Part shown: piece by piece, positions 49,789 through 58,417 of the stretch
How the letters are laid out: each line of letters starts with the position of its first letter
Numbering within the stretch: the first letter of the stretch is position 1
Origin: a virus
Virus record (IMG/VR): IMGVR_UViG_3300029267_002252
Coordinates: 1-64,000 of that record
DNA length: 64,000 nt
Reading direction: 5' to 3' (one strand)
The notes under the pieces: generated by a model
What the model saw: the letters and a program-made list of their open reading frames with translations, nothing else
What the model was told of the DNA's origin: nothing
The model's database searches: none
Made by a program: the position numbers and the translations under genes

Positions 49789-52458
49789 ATGGCACGAGTT
49801 AAAGTATTCGGAACCGCTTGGTTTGAGGGGGCTAATAACGTAATGACTACGCTCGCTGGAGCTGATGTCAATGCGTACGAAGCCGGAACCACGACACCTG
49901 TTGATATGTATGCAAATCAGACGGGCGGTTCACCTATCGGTTCACTTCAGACATTGCTCAACGGGTATTATGAGTTTTGGGTCGAATACAAAGGAGCATT
50001 GAAAGTATATATTGATAAGCTCGGGTTTGACCCGATTGAGCGGGATTTTGTATATATTGGGCATGGCGATGACGGAAGCATCAAAGACCACGAGGATGTA
50101 AGCAGCACGATTGTACCGAATGACGGAGAGGTTCTGATTTATAATGATACTGAAGGAGAGTATCGTCCTGGACCGATGTCTGCCAGCGGAGTAGTTGTGT
50201 GGGATGCTGTGATTGATACGGAAAACGATGCCGACCCTGAAGGTGACTTCATTACTGCGATGCAGGATGCCACAAAGAGAACTATTGCCGTAATCGGAAC
50301 GAATGACCTGACGTTTGACCATATAACGACAAGTGCGTACATGTATATCACTAATGTTGCTGATAAATATGTATGGTTTGAATACGGGATTAAAATTAAT
50401 GTCGATTTTACCGCAGTTGGACCAATGGCCCCACAGGAGCAGGGATTCTTCAGGATTCAGCCCGGAGCTAATATAGATGATTATGACTGGAAGTTCGAGA
50501 ATATGTACATCTCCATTGATAATGGAGCTGGTGAAGGGGGATTTTTCTCGTTCGGACAGTATATGGGGTCTTCGTATAATTGGCTGTCATCTATTGATTT
50601 TACCAACTGTATTTTTGAAGTTAACAGCAGTAATATAACTAACCCCGTGTTTATTGAAGTGATGCCTTCTGGAAATTATATTGACGGGATATTCCTGAAT
50701 AAAGTCATTTTTGATGGCTGGTATAACATGGTCATTGATGACGATGCTGACGATGGAAAGGGAGTGTTCTGGATTAATTCTGTCCACACTCATTTTTGGA
50801 ACAGCCGCGATGCTGGTTCTACGAACTGGTGGAAGAAATTTAACAATGCATATCAGGTTACCGGTGGATTTAATTCGCTGGTTCCGAAAGGAAGCTCGCC
50901 TCATTCATACCTTGATGCCGATACGCTTGACGGATACCATGCTTCTGACTTGATGGGAAGTGCGCCGTCTGCTGACAACGTATCATATACGAATGTAAGC
51001 GGAGGAGTTGATAATCATATTTCTGGTTCCGATGTTGATACTATTTTGTCGGAATTGAGTGCCGCTGTAGACGGAGTCAGTCAGTATGTAATGTATCCCG
51101 GAGATAGTAATTCTGAACTTGACGCGATAATTACTGACATCGGCGGGAGCGGTCAGGCGAAGATTACATTCATGCCTGGAGCATACTCATTTACAACTAA
51201 AGGGGCGGGGAATGATTTTGATTTTGGAGCTGCCGATGTAACGATTGAAGGTTATGGCGAAGCTACTCAAATAAGTATAACCGGGACGACGTACACTGGT
51301 TCGTGGATGAAGACTACAGGAAAGCTTGCCGTCAACGACATGTACGTGAACGCTTTAGGGAAAAAGACTTATATATTTGATGGCGGGACTGTTTCGCGCT
51401 TCACCAGACTGAGACTGTCTCTTGGGACAATATTAGCGACGACGTATACGTTTATGAGCGACTGCTATATGCCGAGCAGTAATGTCAGTTTTGGGAATTA
51501 TGCTAATATTTCCAACTGTCAGTTTACCGGTTCTGGAATTACGAACGTAGTCGGAGCAGCAGCAGTACTTACTGGGATATATAATCTCAGTTCTAATTGG
51601 ACGGTAGGCGGTAATGGCGTAATGCATATGGACGGAACTGCCGGAGTGATGAATTTTTCATCATCGTGTGAGTTTCATCTTAATGGTTCGCTTTTGAATA
51701 CAGCGAGCATTACATTAGGGAGTGAATCTATATTCTATCCGGGACAGGTATATATTTCGATGTCATATAGTTCCGGGAATCCGATGATAATTCTTAATGA
51801 TAACGCCAGTATCCAAGGTGGAGTCATTAGAATGCCGATAGACCCCGGACAGACTGTGATGGATTTGATTCAAGTATACAGTTCTACAGGAAATTCAGCG
51901 TGGAATATTAACGGAGTTACTTTTCTACCGAAGCTGTATGATAGTAATTGGGATGTTATCGGAGGAGCTTCTACGCTTACATTCATAAAGTATAGCGGTG
52001 CCGGAGGAAAAGTGTACATGTCCGATTGTATTATCCGTTTCGATGCGAACGGTTTTGATATAATGGACGATAACAGTAAGATACGTCTGAGCGATTCGGG
52101 AGCGTACGTGCACCTGAATAATTTAGCTTATGAGTTTTTCCGTTCAGGCGGGCCGCTTACTTTTACTGCGTTGAATCTCAGAGCCGAATTTTCAGCAGCA
52201 TCGTTCAGAGGATGTACTTTAGTCGGGCATCAGCCTGATTTTCAAATATATGCGACGACTGCCTTGGATTGCCAGGTGTCGGGAAGTAGAATAATATGCA
52301 ATTCATTAACCCTTTCAAATAGGAGCCAAGTAACAGGGAGCCAGATAGAAGGAAATATTGGAGTACTTACATCAGGAGCAGATACGATTGTGAACGGATG
52401 TCACGTAACTGGAAGTATTAGTGGAAGTGTTGAAATCAATGCGAACAACACTTCTTGA
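49789..52458 (+). CDS. tailspike with adapter domain and beta helix, 889 aa
   Basis: GAGGATA upstream. Residues 1-90 are the adapter domain shared with 42964 and 52980 (NAYEAGTTTPVDMYA, GYYEFWVEYKGALKVYIDKLGF). Residues 120-370 form a beta-rich domain starting with VVWDAVIDTENDADPEGDFI. A linker (VSYTNVSGGVDNHISGSDVDTILSELSAAVDG) shared with the spike at 59041 leads into a right-handed beta helix (QYVMYPGDSNSELDAIITDI, ITFMPGAYSFTTKG, many S-N-C-x-F rungs) that runs to the C-terminus. No enzyme active site can be named. A terminator-like hairpin follows. Confidence 0.82.
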   Translation: MARVKVFGTAWFEGANNVMTTLAGADVNAYEAGTTTPVDMYANQTGGSPIGSLQTLLNGYYEFWVEYKGALKVYIDKLGFDPIERDFVYIGHGDDGSIKDHEDVSSTIVPNDGEVLIYNDTEGEYRPGPMSASGVVVWDAVIDTENDADPEGDFITAMQDATKRTIAVIGTNDLTFDHITTSAYMYITNVADKYVWFEYGIKINVDFTAVGPMAPQEQGFFRIQPGANIDDYDWKFENMYISIDNGAGEGGFFSFGQYMGSSYNWLSSIDFTNCIFEVNSSNITNPVFIEVMPSGNYIDGIFLNKVIFDGWYNMVIDDDADDGKGVFWINSVHTHFWNSRDAGSTNWWKKFNNAYQVTGGFNSLVPKGSSPHSYLDADTLDGYHASDLMGSAPSADNVSYTNVSGGVDNHISGSDVDTILSELSAAVDGVSQYVMYPGDSNSELDAIITDIGGSGQAKITFMPGAYSFTTKGAGNDFDFGAADVTIEGYGEATQISITGTTYTGSWMKTTGKLAVNDMYVNALGKKTYIFDGGTVSRFTRLRLSLGTILATTYTFMSDCYMPSSNVSFGNYANISNCQFTGSGITNVVGAAAVLTGIYNLSSNWTVGGNGVMHMDGTAGVMNFSSSCEFHLNGSLLNTASITLGSESIFYPGQVYISMSYSSGNPMIILNDNASIQGGVIRMPIDPGQTVMDLIQVYSSTGNSAWNINGVTFLPKLYDSNWDVIGGASTLTFIKYSGAGGKVYMSDCIIRFDANGFDIMDDNSKIRLSDSGAYVHLNNLAYEFFRSGGPLTFTALNLRAEFSAASFRGCTLVGHQPDFQIYATTALDCQVSGSRIICNSLTLSNRSQVTGSQIEGNIGVLTSGADTIVNGCHVTGSISGSVEINANNTS

Positions 52459-52470
52459 TGAGCGTTTTAT

Positions 52471-52503
52471 AGTGGAACGCGATTTTGTAACCGCCACTTT
52501 TTT
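52471..52503 (+). terminator. possible Rho-independent terminator after tailspike
   Basis: AGTGG (52471-52475) pairs with CCACT (52494-52498), loop of 18 bases that can pair partly, followed by TTTTTT (52498-52503). Short stem but a proper T-run. Confidence 0.45.
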
Positions 52504-52519
52504 CATAAGGAGATAGAAC

Positions 52520-52918
52520 ATGCCTAAGTGGTGCGATGATGGAGAAAACATGGTAGCTGACACCATTTTCGGAACCCTGTCCCCCGTAGACCCGCTCTAC
52601 ATCGGACTGTACGAAAACGGAACGGAGCCTGCTGAGGATGATGGGCTCAGCGACCTTACGGAGCAGAGCGGTGACGGGTACGCCCGTATACAGCTCGACC
52701 GTGGAAGCTGGACTATCACTGACGATACGGCTGAGTACGCGCAGGTTACTTTTACTGCTGCGGGAGCAGCGTGGGGTAACCAGTATGGGTATTTTATTAC
52801 TGATGCTGCGAGCGGCACGACCGGAAGGTTGGTAGCTGTTGAGCATTTCAGTGACGGACCGTACAATGTGGGCGATGGCGATAGCGTCAAAATCACCCCC
52901 AAGGTGACCGTTAGCTAA
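52520..52918 (+). CDS. small tail/fibre structural protein, 132 aa
   Basis: ATAAGGAG upstream. The beta-rich sequence MVADTIFGTLSPVDPLYIGLYENGTEPA ... LTEQSGDGYARIQLDRGSWT ... WGNQYGYFITDAASG matches a small phage structural protein type often found beside fibre genes, in which the L-T-E-x-x-G-x-G-Y-A-R motif is typical. It may be a fibre tip or minor head/tail decoration. A G/C-rich hairpin follows directly. Confidence 0.6.
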   Translation: MPKWCDDGENMVADTIFGTLSPVDPLYIGLYENGTEPAEDDGLSDLTEQSGDGYARIQLDRGSWTITDDTAEYAQVTFTAAGAAWGNQYGYFITDAASGTTGRLVAVEHFSDGPYNVGDGDSVKITPKVTVS

Positions 52919-52930
52919 GCAGTTTTCGTG

Positions 52931-52954
52931 GGGGTGGGGGTTATTCCCCACCCC
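52931..52954 (+). terminator. G/C hairpin after 52520-52918 gene
   Basis: GGGGTGGGG (52931-52939), loop GTTATT, CCCCACCCC (52946-52954): nine perfect G/C-rich pairs, followed by TGCATCTGACTGAGG and no T-run. Same style as the hairpin at 44806. Confidence 0.6.
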
Positions 52955-52979
52955 TGCATCTGACTGAGGAGAATTTTTA

Positions 52980-53684
52980 ATGGCAAATAGGAAAAAGATA
53001 TTCGGTATTGCTACCGAAGAAGGTACTGATAATACCCTTGTTATATTTGACGGGGCTACGGTAAGTGCGTACCAAGCCGGGACCTCGACGCCTATCAATC
53101 AGTACGCTACCGAAGGTGCTGCGTCTCCTTCGACAATTTTGACGGACGACCAGGGCGAGTATGAGTTCTGGATTGATATAGATGAAGATGCTGACCGCAT
53201 TAAAATTGAAATTACCAAATCCGGACATACGTCTATTGTTATTGATGACATATTCATCGCCGTGCCGTATATTCAGGATGGCGGAGACATTTATTACAAG
53301 GATAATTCCAGGGGGGATAAGTGGTTATCGCTTCATCAGGTATTTGTTAACGGCGCTCGAAATAATAATAGCGTCACGGACATATATTTAAGTCTTTACG
53401 ACAGGGGTCCCAGTAACCTGATTCCGTACGTACTTCCTTTTGATGCGACACTTGTAGGGATGACTTTGTCGTGTACCAGCAACACCGTATCGTGGACAGG
53501 AGAAGTACGTAAGAATGGAGTAGCTGCTGTTGAAGATTCGCTGTCAATAGCTAATCAATATACGAATTATGATTTCACAAAGAATACGGATTTTGATGCG
53601 GGAGACCGTATAGAAATTTATATGAACGGAACCAGCATACCACGTCCGTCCGTGGGGCTGTATTTCCGTAGGAGGAAGACATAA
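52980..53684 (+). CDS. adapter-domain fibre protein, 234 aa
   Basis: GAGGAG upstream. Residues 1-95 are the shared adapter domain (VSAYQAGTSTPINQYATEGA, DDQGEYEFWIDIDEDADRIK, IEITKSGHTSIVIDD). The C-terminal 130 residues form a jelly-roll-like beta domain (LHQVFVNGARNNNSVTDIYLSLYDRGPSN, PFDATLVGMTLSCTSNTVSW, FDAGDRIEIYMNG) of the type found on phage fibre and capsid-surface knobs. Stop overlaps the next ATG. Confidence 0.72.
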   Translation: MANRKKIFGIATEEGTDNTLVIFDGATVSAYQAGTSTPINQYATEGAASPSTILTDDQGEYEFWIDIDEDADRIKIEITKSGHTSIVIDDIFIAVPYIQDGGDIYYKDNSRGDKWLSLHQVFVNGARNNNSVTDIYLSLYDRGPSNLIPYVLPFDATLVGMTLSCTSNTVSWTGEVRKNGVAAVEDSLSIANQYTNYDFTKNTDFDAGDRIEIYMNGTSIPRPSVGLYFRRRKT

Positions 53685-55558
53685 TGCCTGCACCTACACC
53701 TGATAACCAGTATAAAATAACTACTACAGGAACGCTGAGTCCTGTTGTGTTTGATGACCTCGGAGCCAGGAGCTTCGTCCACCCTACTGTTGATTATGAC
53801 CTGCTGCAAGAATTTACGGAGCAGGAGATATATGAATCTGCTGATGTGCAGGACGCTATAGGGTCGGGACACATTACTGTTGAAGATAAGTACGGAAATC
53901 CCATAACAGACCCGCCAGCACAGATGAACAAAGAAACGTATGACTCTAACGATGATGGAATACCTGATAGTGCCGCTACTGTTGACGACGGTGTGGGCAA
54001 TGCATCTACTGCTGCTGAAGTCAAAGACGCAGTTGACCGCGTACATGACCAAGTTCACGATATTGACGGCTCTGACCATAATGGGGTGTCAGGGGCGACT
54101 GAAGATAACCTTGTATCTTTTGATGCTAACGGGCGCCCGAAGGATAGTGGTTATGACGTAGGGGATTTTGACCCTGCCGGAGAAGCTGCTAATGAAGTTG
54201 GCGCCCATGAGACTACTTATGACCACAGTACTTATGATACAGCATATACGCATAGTCAGACTACGACAGGAAATCCACATAACTTAGACCCTGCCGATGT
54301 TGGAGCCGAGCCTGCTGATTCTACTATAATGAAAGAAGGGGAAAATGTAAGCCTTCTTAATAATGATGCTGATTACCAGTCGGGTTCGGAAGTCGATTCA
54401 TCTATATCTACTCATGCTGGTGATGCTAATGCGCATCATAACGAATTGCACTCGATTGCAAGCCATAATGATACGTCAGCTACTGGCGCGGAACTCGACA
54501 CACTTACTGATGGAAGCAATGCTGATTCATTGCATGACCATACAGAAGCTTCTGTAACTGTTACTCATGCATCTACTACTGGGCAGACTGCGAATGACCA
54601 TCATAATCAATCTCATGTTCTTGCTACAGAGACAGCTTTAGGACCTGACCATACTATCTCAGGAGCAACCGCAGGAGATGTATTGAGAGCGTCTGGAGCT
54701 ACCGCAGCTAATTTCCAAGCATTGAATCATGCAGATTTAGCTAATAAAGATGCTGAGACTGATATTAAACATGTAACCGATGATGAAAAGGATGCACTCG
54801 ATAATGCCCCAAATTCTCTAACTGAAGCAAACCCTGTAGTAGACTACAGCTTTATAGCAGGGGCCATGAAGGGATTCATCCATAATCTCCTAATGTCAAT
54901 GAATGATTCCAACCCCGATTATCAGGTAGATATTGGAGCTGGAAGATGTGTTTCAGATGATGGAACAGATTTTATTGTTTCAGATTCAGATATAACAGTA
55001 GATATAACAGCGTCCGGTGTTAATGGACTTGATACGGGTTCGGAGTCATCCAGCACATGGTATGCTGTGTGGATAATAAAAAATCCGACTAACGGAAATG
55101 TTCGAGGGCTTCTTTCAGAGTCTTTTACATCTCCGACCTTACCCTCGGGATACACGAAGAAAAGAAGGATAGGGTCAATCTATAATGATTCTGGTTCAGA
55201 TTTCTTTCCTGGCAGGTATGAAGGCTCAGGTTCAAGAAGGTACTGGATATGGGATGATGATATTCTTGTGCTTTCAGGAGGAAGCTCGACTTCTTATACA
55301 GATGTCGATGCGTCAGATTCAGCTCCCCCATCAAGCAGATTACTGTATGTACGCCTTAATATGGATGGAACAAGTTTCGCACAATTCACTTTCAGAGAAA
55401 ATGGAAATACAGCGGCAATTCCAGACAGAGAGTACGCCTATGTTGATATTGGGGGTCATATTTTCATTCCCGTAGATGAGAATCAGATATTTGAGTATTA
55501 TGTGACGTCTGGAGATGATGCTGAAGTCCGAGTACAAGGCTACTGGGAGGATTTATAA
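53684..55558 (+). CDS. long tail fibre protein, 624 aa
   Basis: GTAGGAGG upstream. The shaft has fibre repeats shared with 43328 and 44868 (DHNGVSGATEDNLVSFDANG, QTTTGNPHNLDPADVGAEPA, ASHNDTSATGAELDTLTDGS). After VVDYSFIAGAMKGFIHNLLM a C-terminal head of about 220 residues follows (YAVWIIKNPTNGNVRGLLSE, PSGYTKKRRIGSIYNDSGSD, YVDIGGHIFIPVDENQIFEY), a conserved phage fibre tip domain. Likely a trimeric receptor-binding fibre. Confidence 0.82.
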   Translation: MPAPTPDNQYKITTTGTLSPVVFDDLGARSFVHPTVDYDLLQEFTEQEIYESADVQDAIGSGHITVEDKYGNPITDPPAQMNKETYDSNDDGIPDSAATVDDGVGNASTAAEVKDAVDRVHDQVHDIDGSDHNGVSGATEDNLVSFDANGRPKDSGYDVGDFDPAGEAANEVGAHETTYDHSTYDTAYTHSQTTTGNPHNLDPADVGAEPADSTIMKEGENVSLLNNDADYQSGSEVDSSISTHAGDANAHHNELHSIASHNDTSATGAELDTLTDGSNADSLHDHTEASVTVTHASTTGQTANDHHNQSHVLATETALGPDHTISGATAGDVLRASGATAANFQALNHADLANKDAETDIKHVTDDEKDALDNAPNSLTEANPVVDYSFIAGAMKGFIHNLLMSMNDSNPDYQVDIGAGRCVSDDGTDFIVSDSDITVDITASGVNGLDTGSESSSTWYAVWIIKNPTNGNVRGLLSESFTSPTLPSGYTKKRRIGSIYNDSGSDFFPGRYEGSGSRRYWIWDDDILVLSGGSSTSYTDVDASDSAPPSSRLLYVRLNMDGTSFAQFTFRENGNTAAIPDREYAYVDIGGHIFIPVDENQIFEYYVTSGDDAEVRVQGYWEDL

Positions 55559-55559
55559 A

Positions 55560-55979
55560 ATGAACGTAGTAATAGATAAGGATACGAATCAAGTTAAGCG
55601 GTTTGGTAACGTAGATTTTGAAAATGATGGGCAGTTTGATTCTGAAACAGAAGAAATGCTTACAACTGATTTTATGTTTGATGAATCGGTCCATGAGAGG
55701 GAGTGGTTTTGGAATGAAACCACTGAGACCTTCGATAAAGGTGACCCTGTAAAAAGACTGGATAGGTATAAAATTATAAGAGATATTCTTAGTAGTGCCA
55801 CTCCTGGAGAACAGCAAACAAGGATGTTTACAGCTATGAATAAGTATGGAGCTATGTTCATTGCGGCCCTTGATAACAACAATATTGATTTAGCTAAGCT
55901 ACAAGCCGATATAGCACTGTCGAATGGTGACATCATACAAGCTGACCACGATATACTTTATTCTTGTATTGAAGGTTAA
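55560..55979 (+). CDS. hypothetical fibre-associated protein, 139 aa
   Basis: Start set at ATG 55560 (GGGAGG at 55545-55550) overlapping the fibre stop region. Acidic N-terminal half (FGNVDFENDGQFDSETEEML) and helical C-terminal half (RYKIIRDILSSATPGEQQTRMFTAMNKYG). Positioned like a fibre-assembly chaperone, but no motif confirms that. Confidence 0.55.
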   Translation: MNVVIDKDTNQVKRFGNVDFENDGQFDSETEEMLTTDFMFDESVHEREWFWNETTETFDKGDPVKRLDRYKIIRDILSSATPGEQQTRMFTAMNKYGAMFIAALDNNNIDLAKLQADIALSNGDIIQADHDILYSCIEG

Positions 55980-55984
55980 CGTTA

Positions 55985-56575
55985 ATGGATTATCCAGAAT
56001 TTAATCTAGACATCCCAAGAATAGGATATTTTGTCGTATACAAGGGCGACAATTCTTTTTTCTGCAATCAGATTCGCAAGGTTCAGCGTGACCTCGGATT
56101 TGACCAGACTGATTCTGATTATACTCATATTGAAGTTAGTGGCGGTGGGCCGTGGACTGTCGGTGCGCTTTTTCCGAAATCAAAGCTTATTAATATTATA
56201 AAGAAGTATCCAGGAAGATATATTAAGATTATGAAATATAACGGAGAAGATTATGACGGAAGACCTTCAGCGAAGGTCGGGTTCTTTGGTTCGTCTCGCG
56301 CGAATCTTCCGTACAGTTTTCTCGGAGCTATTTGGCATCGCCTGAATAGCTGGTTATTTCCTGGAATAAATCCGTTTGTATCGAAGAAGCGACCGATATG
56401 TTCTTACTTGTGCGCGTGGGCGCTGTGTAAGGAGTATCCCGATGCATTTGAAGAGCCGAAGAATGTTATGCCCGCGCATTTTTTAAGTAATACGAAATTT
56501 ACTTGTGTATGGCAGGGGTATCTGCCTGTTGCTGAGAATGAAGTTGAATTTAATAAAGTGAAGATTGGTAAATAA
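55985..56575 (+). CDS. permuted NlpC/P60 (YiiX/DUF830-like) papain-fold protein, 196 aa
   Basis: Small alpha/beta protein with the circularly permuted papain arrangement: catalytic His in DYTHIEVSGGG (about residue 48) comes before the nucleophile Cys in KKRPICSYLCAWALCKEYP (about 138), as in YiiX/YebB-type enzymes where C-S-x-L-[VC]-A-W follows S-H-x-x. N-terminal PRIGYFVVYKGDNSFFCNQI is the usual G-D-hydrophobic lead. Family members are amidases/peptidases or acyl hydrolases acting on peptidoglycan or lipids. In a tail cluster it could digest cell-wall peptides or take part in lysis. The RBS is weak. Confidence 0.68.
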   Translation: MDYPEFNLDIPRIGYFVVYKGDNSFFCNQIRKVQRDLGFDQTDSDYTHIEVSGGGPWTVGALFPKSKLINIIKKYPGRYIKIMKYNGEDYDGRPSAKVGFFGSSRANLPYSFLGAIWHRLNSWLFPGINPFVSKKRPICSYLCAWALCKEYPDAFEEPKNVMPAHFLSNTKFTCVWQGYLPVAENEVEFNKVKIGK

Positions 56576-57924
56576 TGCCTGTATTTATCGGTAACGAAGA
56601 GTCTGTATCTGCTGTCAATAAGGGGAGTATAACTCCTATTGTCGGTAACCTGACCGTCGAGATGAAACCAGGGATGGTCAGGGGGGACTATACCGGAACT
56701 CTCGGAATCGATATGATAATCCCACAGTATCCGGGAAGTCCTTATAAGAAATATTATCAGATACATAATGCTATTAGCGGGATATCGGGAACAGTCGTCA
56801 CGCTTACTCCGGATTCTATATATGAAGAAGTTCAGCAGGAATGGGAGTATAACGGAGAGCTTTATATACATTTGATGCCCGAATCCGAAGTTGTTCGGGA
56901 TTACGTGTATGGGGGTTCTTTAGATGTATCCCTGACGCCATCATCAACCCGTGTACGCGAGTTTGTTGTTGAGGGGAATATTGGATTATCGCTGACGCCG
57001 CACAGCGTCTATGACCACTATGACCAGCTCTTTGCGTATGCTGGAGATATCGGTGTGACCTTGACCCCCTCGTCGGAGAGGAATCGGGAATGGGTACGTA
57101 CCGGAGACCTGGAGGTTGACCTCCTCCCGGATTCTGACTCCAGCTACCATAACGTATTTACTTTTGAAGGAGACATGGGGTTCAATCTGACCCCGTCATC
57201 TGAGCGTAACAGAACGCACTCGTATGCCGGAGATGTTGACGTACTGCTTACTCCGGATAGTTTGTATCAGAAGCAGGACGCAGGAGAAGATTATGCCGGA
57301 AATATTCCGCTGGAGCTTGCGCTTGCATCAGAGTACGTGCGTGAGTGGACGTATTCCGGTAACGTGCAGCTATCACTGCTTCCGGAGTCTGAGGCATCCT
57401 TCACGCACGTTTTTGAAGGTAACCTCGGATTCAGCTTTATCCCGAATTCGCACACAGAAAAATCCGAGCAGACATTTATATATAATGGAGATATCGAACT
57501 AGATTTATTGCCGGCATCTTCGTATTTTAAGACGGATAACAAATTCGAATATGTTGGAAACATACCCCTTGAATTGACTCCGGACAGCGATTCAAGTCTC
57601 GAGTATGTATACGAGGGGGACCTTGGAGTAACGCTTACGCCGGAATCTGCCGCTATAGCTGAAATGGTGTATGCCGGGAATCTTGCGTTATCGCTTACTC
57701 CTGCTTCTGATTATTACAAGCATGAGCATGAGGAATCGTATGTTGGTTCGATTGGAATGAGCCTGCTGCCTGAAGCGTCATCAATCGTTTTTGAAAGAGG
57801 GCACGTTGGTCAGCTTGAGATTGTAATGGGACTTAAATCTGAGTACCGTTCTGATTTGCAGGTGATTGCAGACGTTGTCGAGCTGGAAGTTCCGAGTAAA
57901 TATATAGAATTAGAGGTGAGTTAA
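56575..57924 (+). CDS. tail protein built of about 18-20 short beta repeats, 449 aa
   Basis: Nearly the whole protein is tandem repeats of 20-24 residues with consensus Y-x-G-[DN]-[IL]-x-[LV]-x-L-x-P-x-S-x-x (examples YAGDIGVTLTPSSE, YVGNIPLELTPDSD, FEGDMGFNLTPSSE). Unit length alternates between about 20 and about 23. This predicts a regular array of beta hairpins or a solenoid. The same unit occurs twice at the N-terminus of the gpI-like protein (41009) and at the C-terminus of the next gene. Placed between a papain-fold protein and a BppU-like protein, so likely a baseplate or fibre scaffold. I know no named family for it. Confidence 0.72.
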   Translation: MPVFIGNEESVSAVNKGSITPIVGNLTVEMKPGMVRGDYTGTLGIDMIIPQYPGSPYKKYYQIHNAISGISGTVVTLTPDSIYEEVQQEWEYNGELYIHLMPESEVVRDYVYGGSLDVSLTPSSTRVREFVVEGNIGLSLTPHSVYDHYDQLFAYAGDIGVTLTPSSERNREWVRTGDLEVDLLPDSDSSYHNVFTFEGDMGFNLTPSSERNRTHSYAGDVDVLLTPDSLYQKQDAGEDYAGNIPLELALASEYVREWTYSGNVQLSLLPESEASFTHVFEGNLGFSFIPNSHTEKSEQTFIYNGDIELDLLPASSYFKTDNKFEYVGNIPLELTPDSDSSLEYVYEGDLGVTLTPESAAIAEMVYAGNLALSLTPASDYYKHEHEESYVGSIGMSLLPEASSIVFERGHVGQLEIVMGLKSEYRSDLQVIADVVELEVPSKYIELEVS

Positions 57925-58404
57925 ATGGCAGAAGTCATACGACACAAAAAGAGATACAAACTCAATAATTTTGGGTTCAATATATTATTCAAGATAACAG
58001 AAGCGGACACGCAGGAACCGAAAGACTTGACGGGATATGATGCCAAGTTTTTGATGTGGGTACCTGGGAGTTCCGAAGTATATCTTGACGGCGAATGCCG
58101 AATACACGATGCTGATAAGGGTGAGTGTATTTATCTTGTGAAGGACGGAGATTTTGATAGGCTCGGCATCTATTATGCTGAAATTCAGTTGTCAAGAACA
58201 GGAGTGCTTGAAGATACAGAGACTTTTGAAGTGACTATCTATGGTACCGCTCCATCCGGATGTCCCGATGTTCCTGGAGACCAGTATGAGTATGAAGGTG
58301 AGATTAATATGTATGTTAATTCTTCACATGATGCCAGCATTGAATACGGAGTTGTCGGGAACTTGGCAGTCGAATTATTTATAGACTCAACATATGTTAT
58401 ATAA
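57925..58404 (+). CDS. BppU-like N-terminal domain plus two beta repeats, 159 aa
   Basis: GAGGTGAG upstream. Residues 1-110 (FGFNILFKITEADTQEPKDLTGYDAKFLMWVPG ... IYYAEIQLSRTGVLEDTETFEVTI) follow the layout of baseplate-upper-protein (BppU) N-terminal Ig-like domains, which dock fibres to a baseplate. The last 45 residues (YEGEINMYVNSSHDASIEYG, VVGNLAVELFIDSTYV) are the same repeat as in the preceding gene. So it probably connects repeat protein and fibres. Confidence 0.65.
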   Translation: MAEVIRHKKRYKLNNFGFNILFKITEADTQEPKDLTGYDAKFLMWVPGSSEVYLDGECRIHDADKGECIYLVKDGDFDRLGIYYAEIQLSRTGVLEDTETFEVTIYGTAPSGCPDVPGDQYEYEGEINMYVNSSHDASIEYGVVGNLAVELFIDSTYVI

Positions 58405-58417
58405 TAAGGAGTGAGTA

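Noticed and set aside
57856-57870. 15-base identity (TTGCAGGTGATTGCA) with the intergenic site at 44838
   Set aside because: It is inside a repeat-protein coding region away from any start; one or two identical 15-mers are expected by chance in 64 kb.
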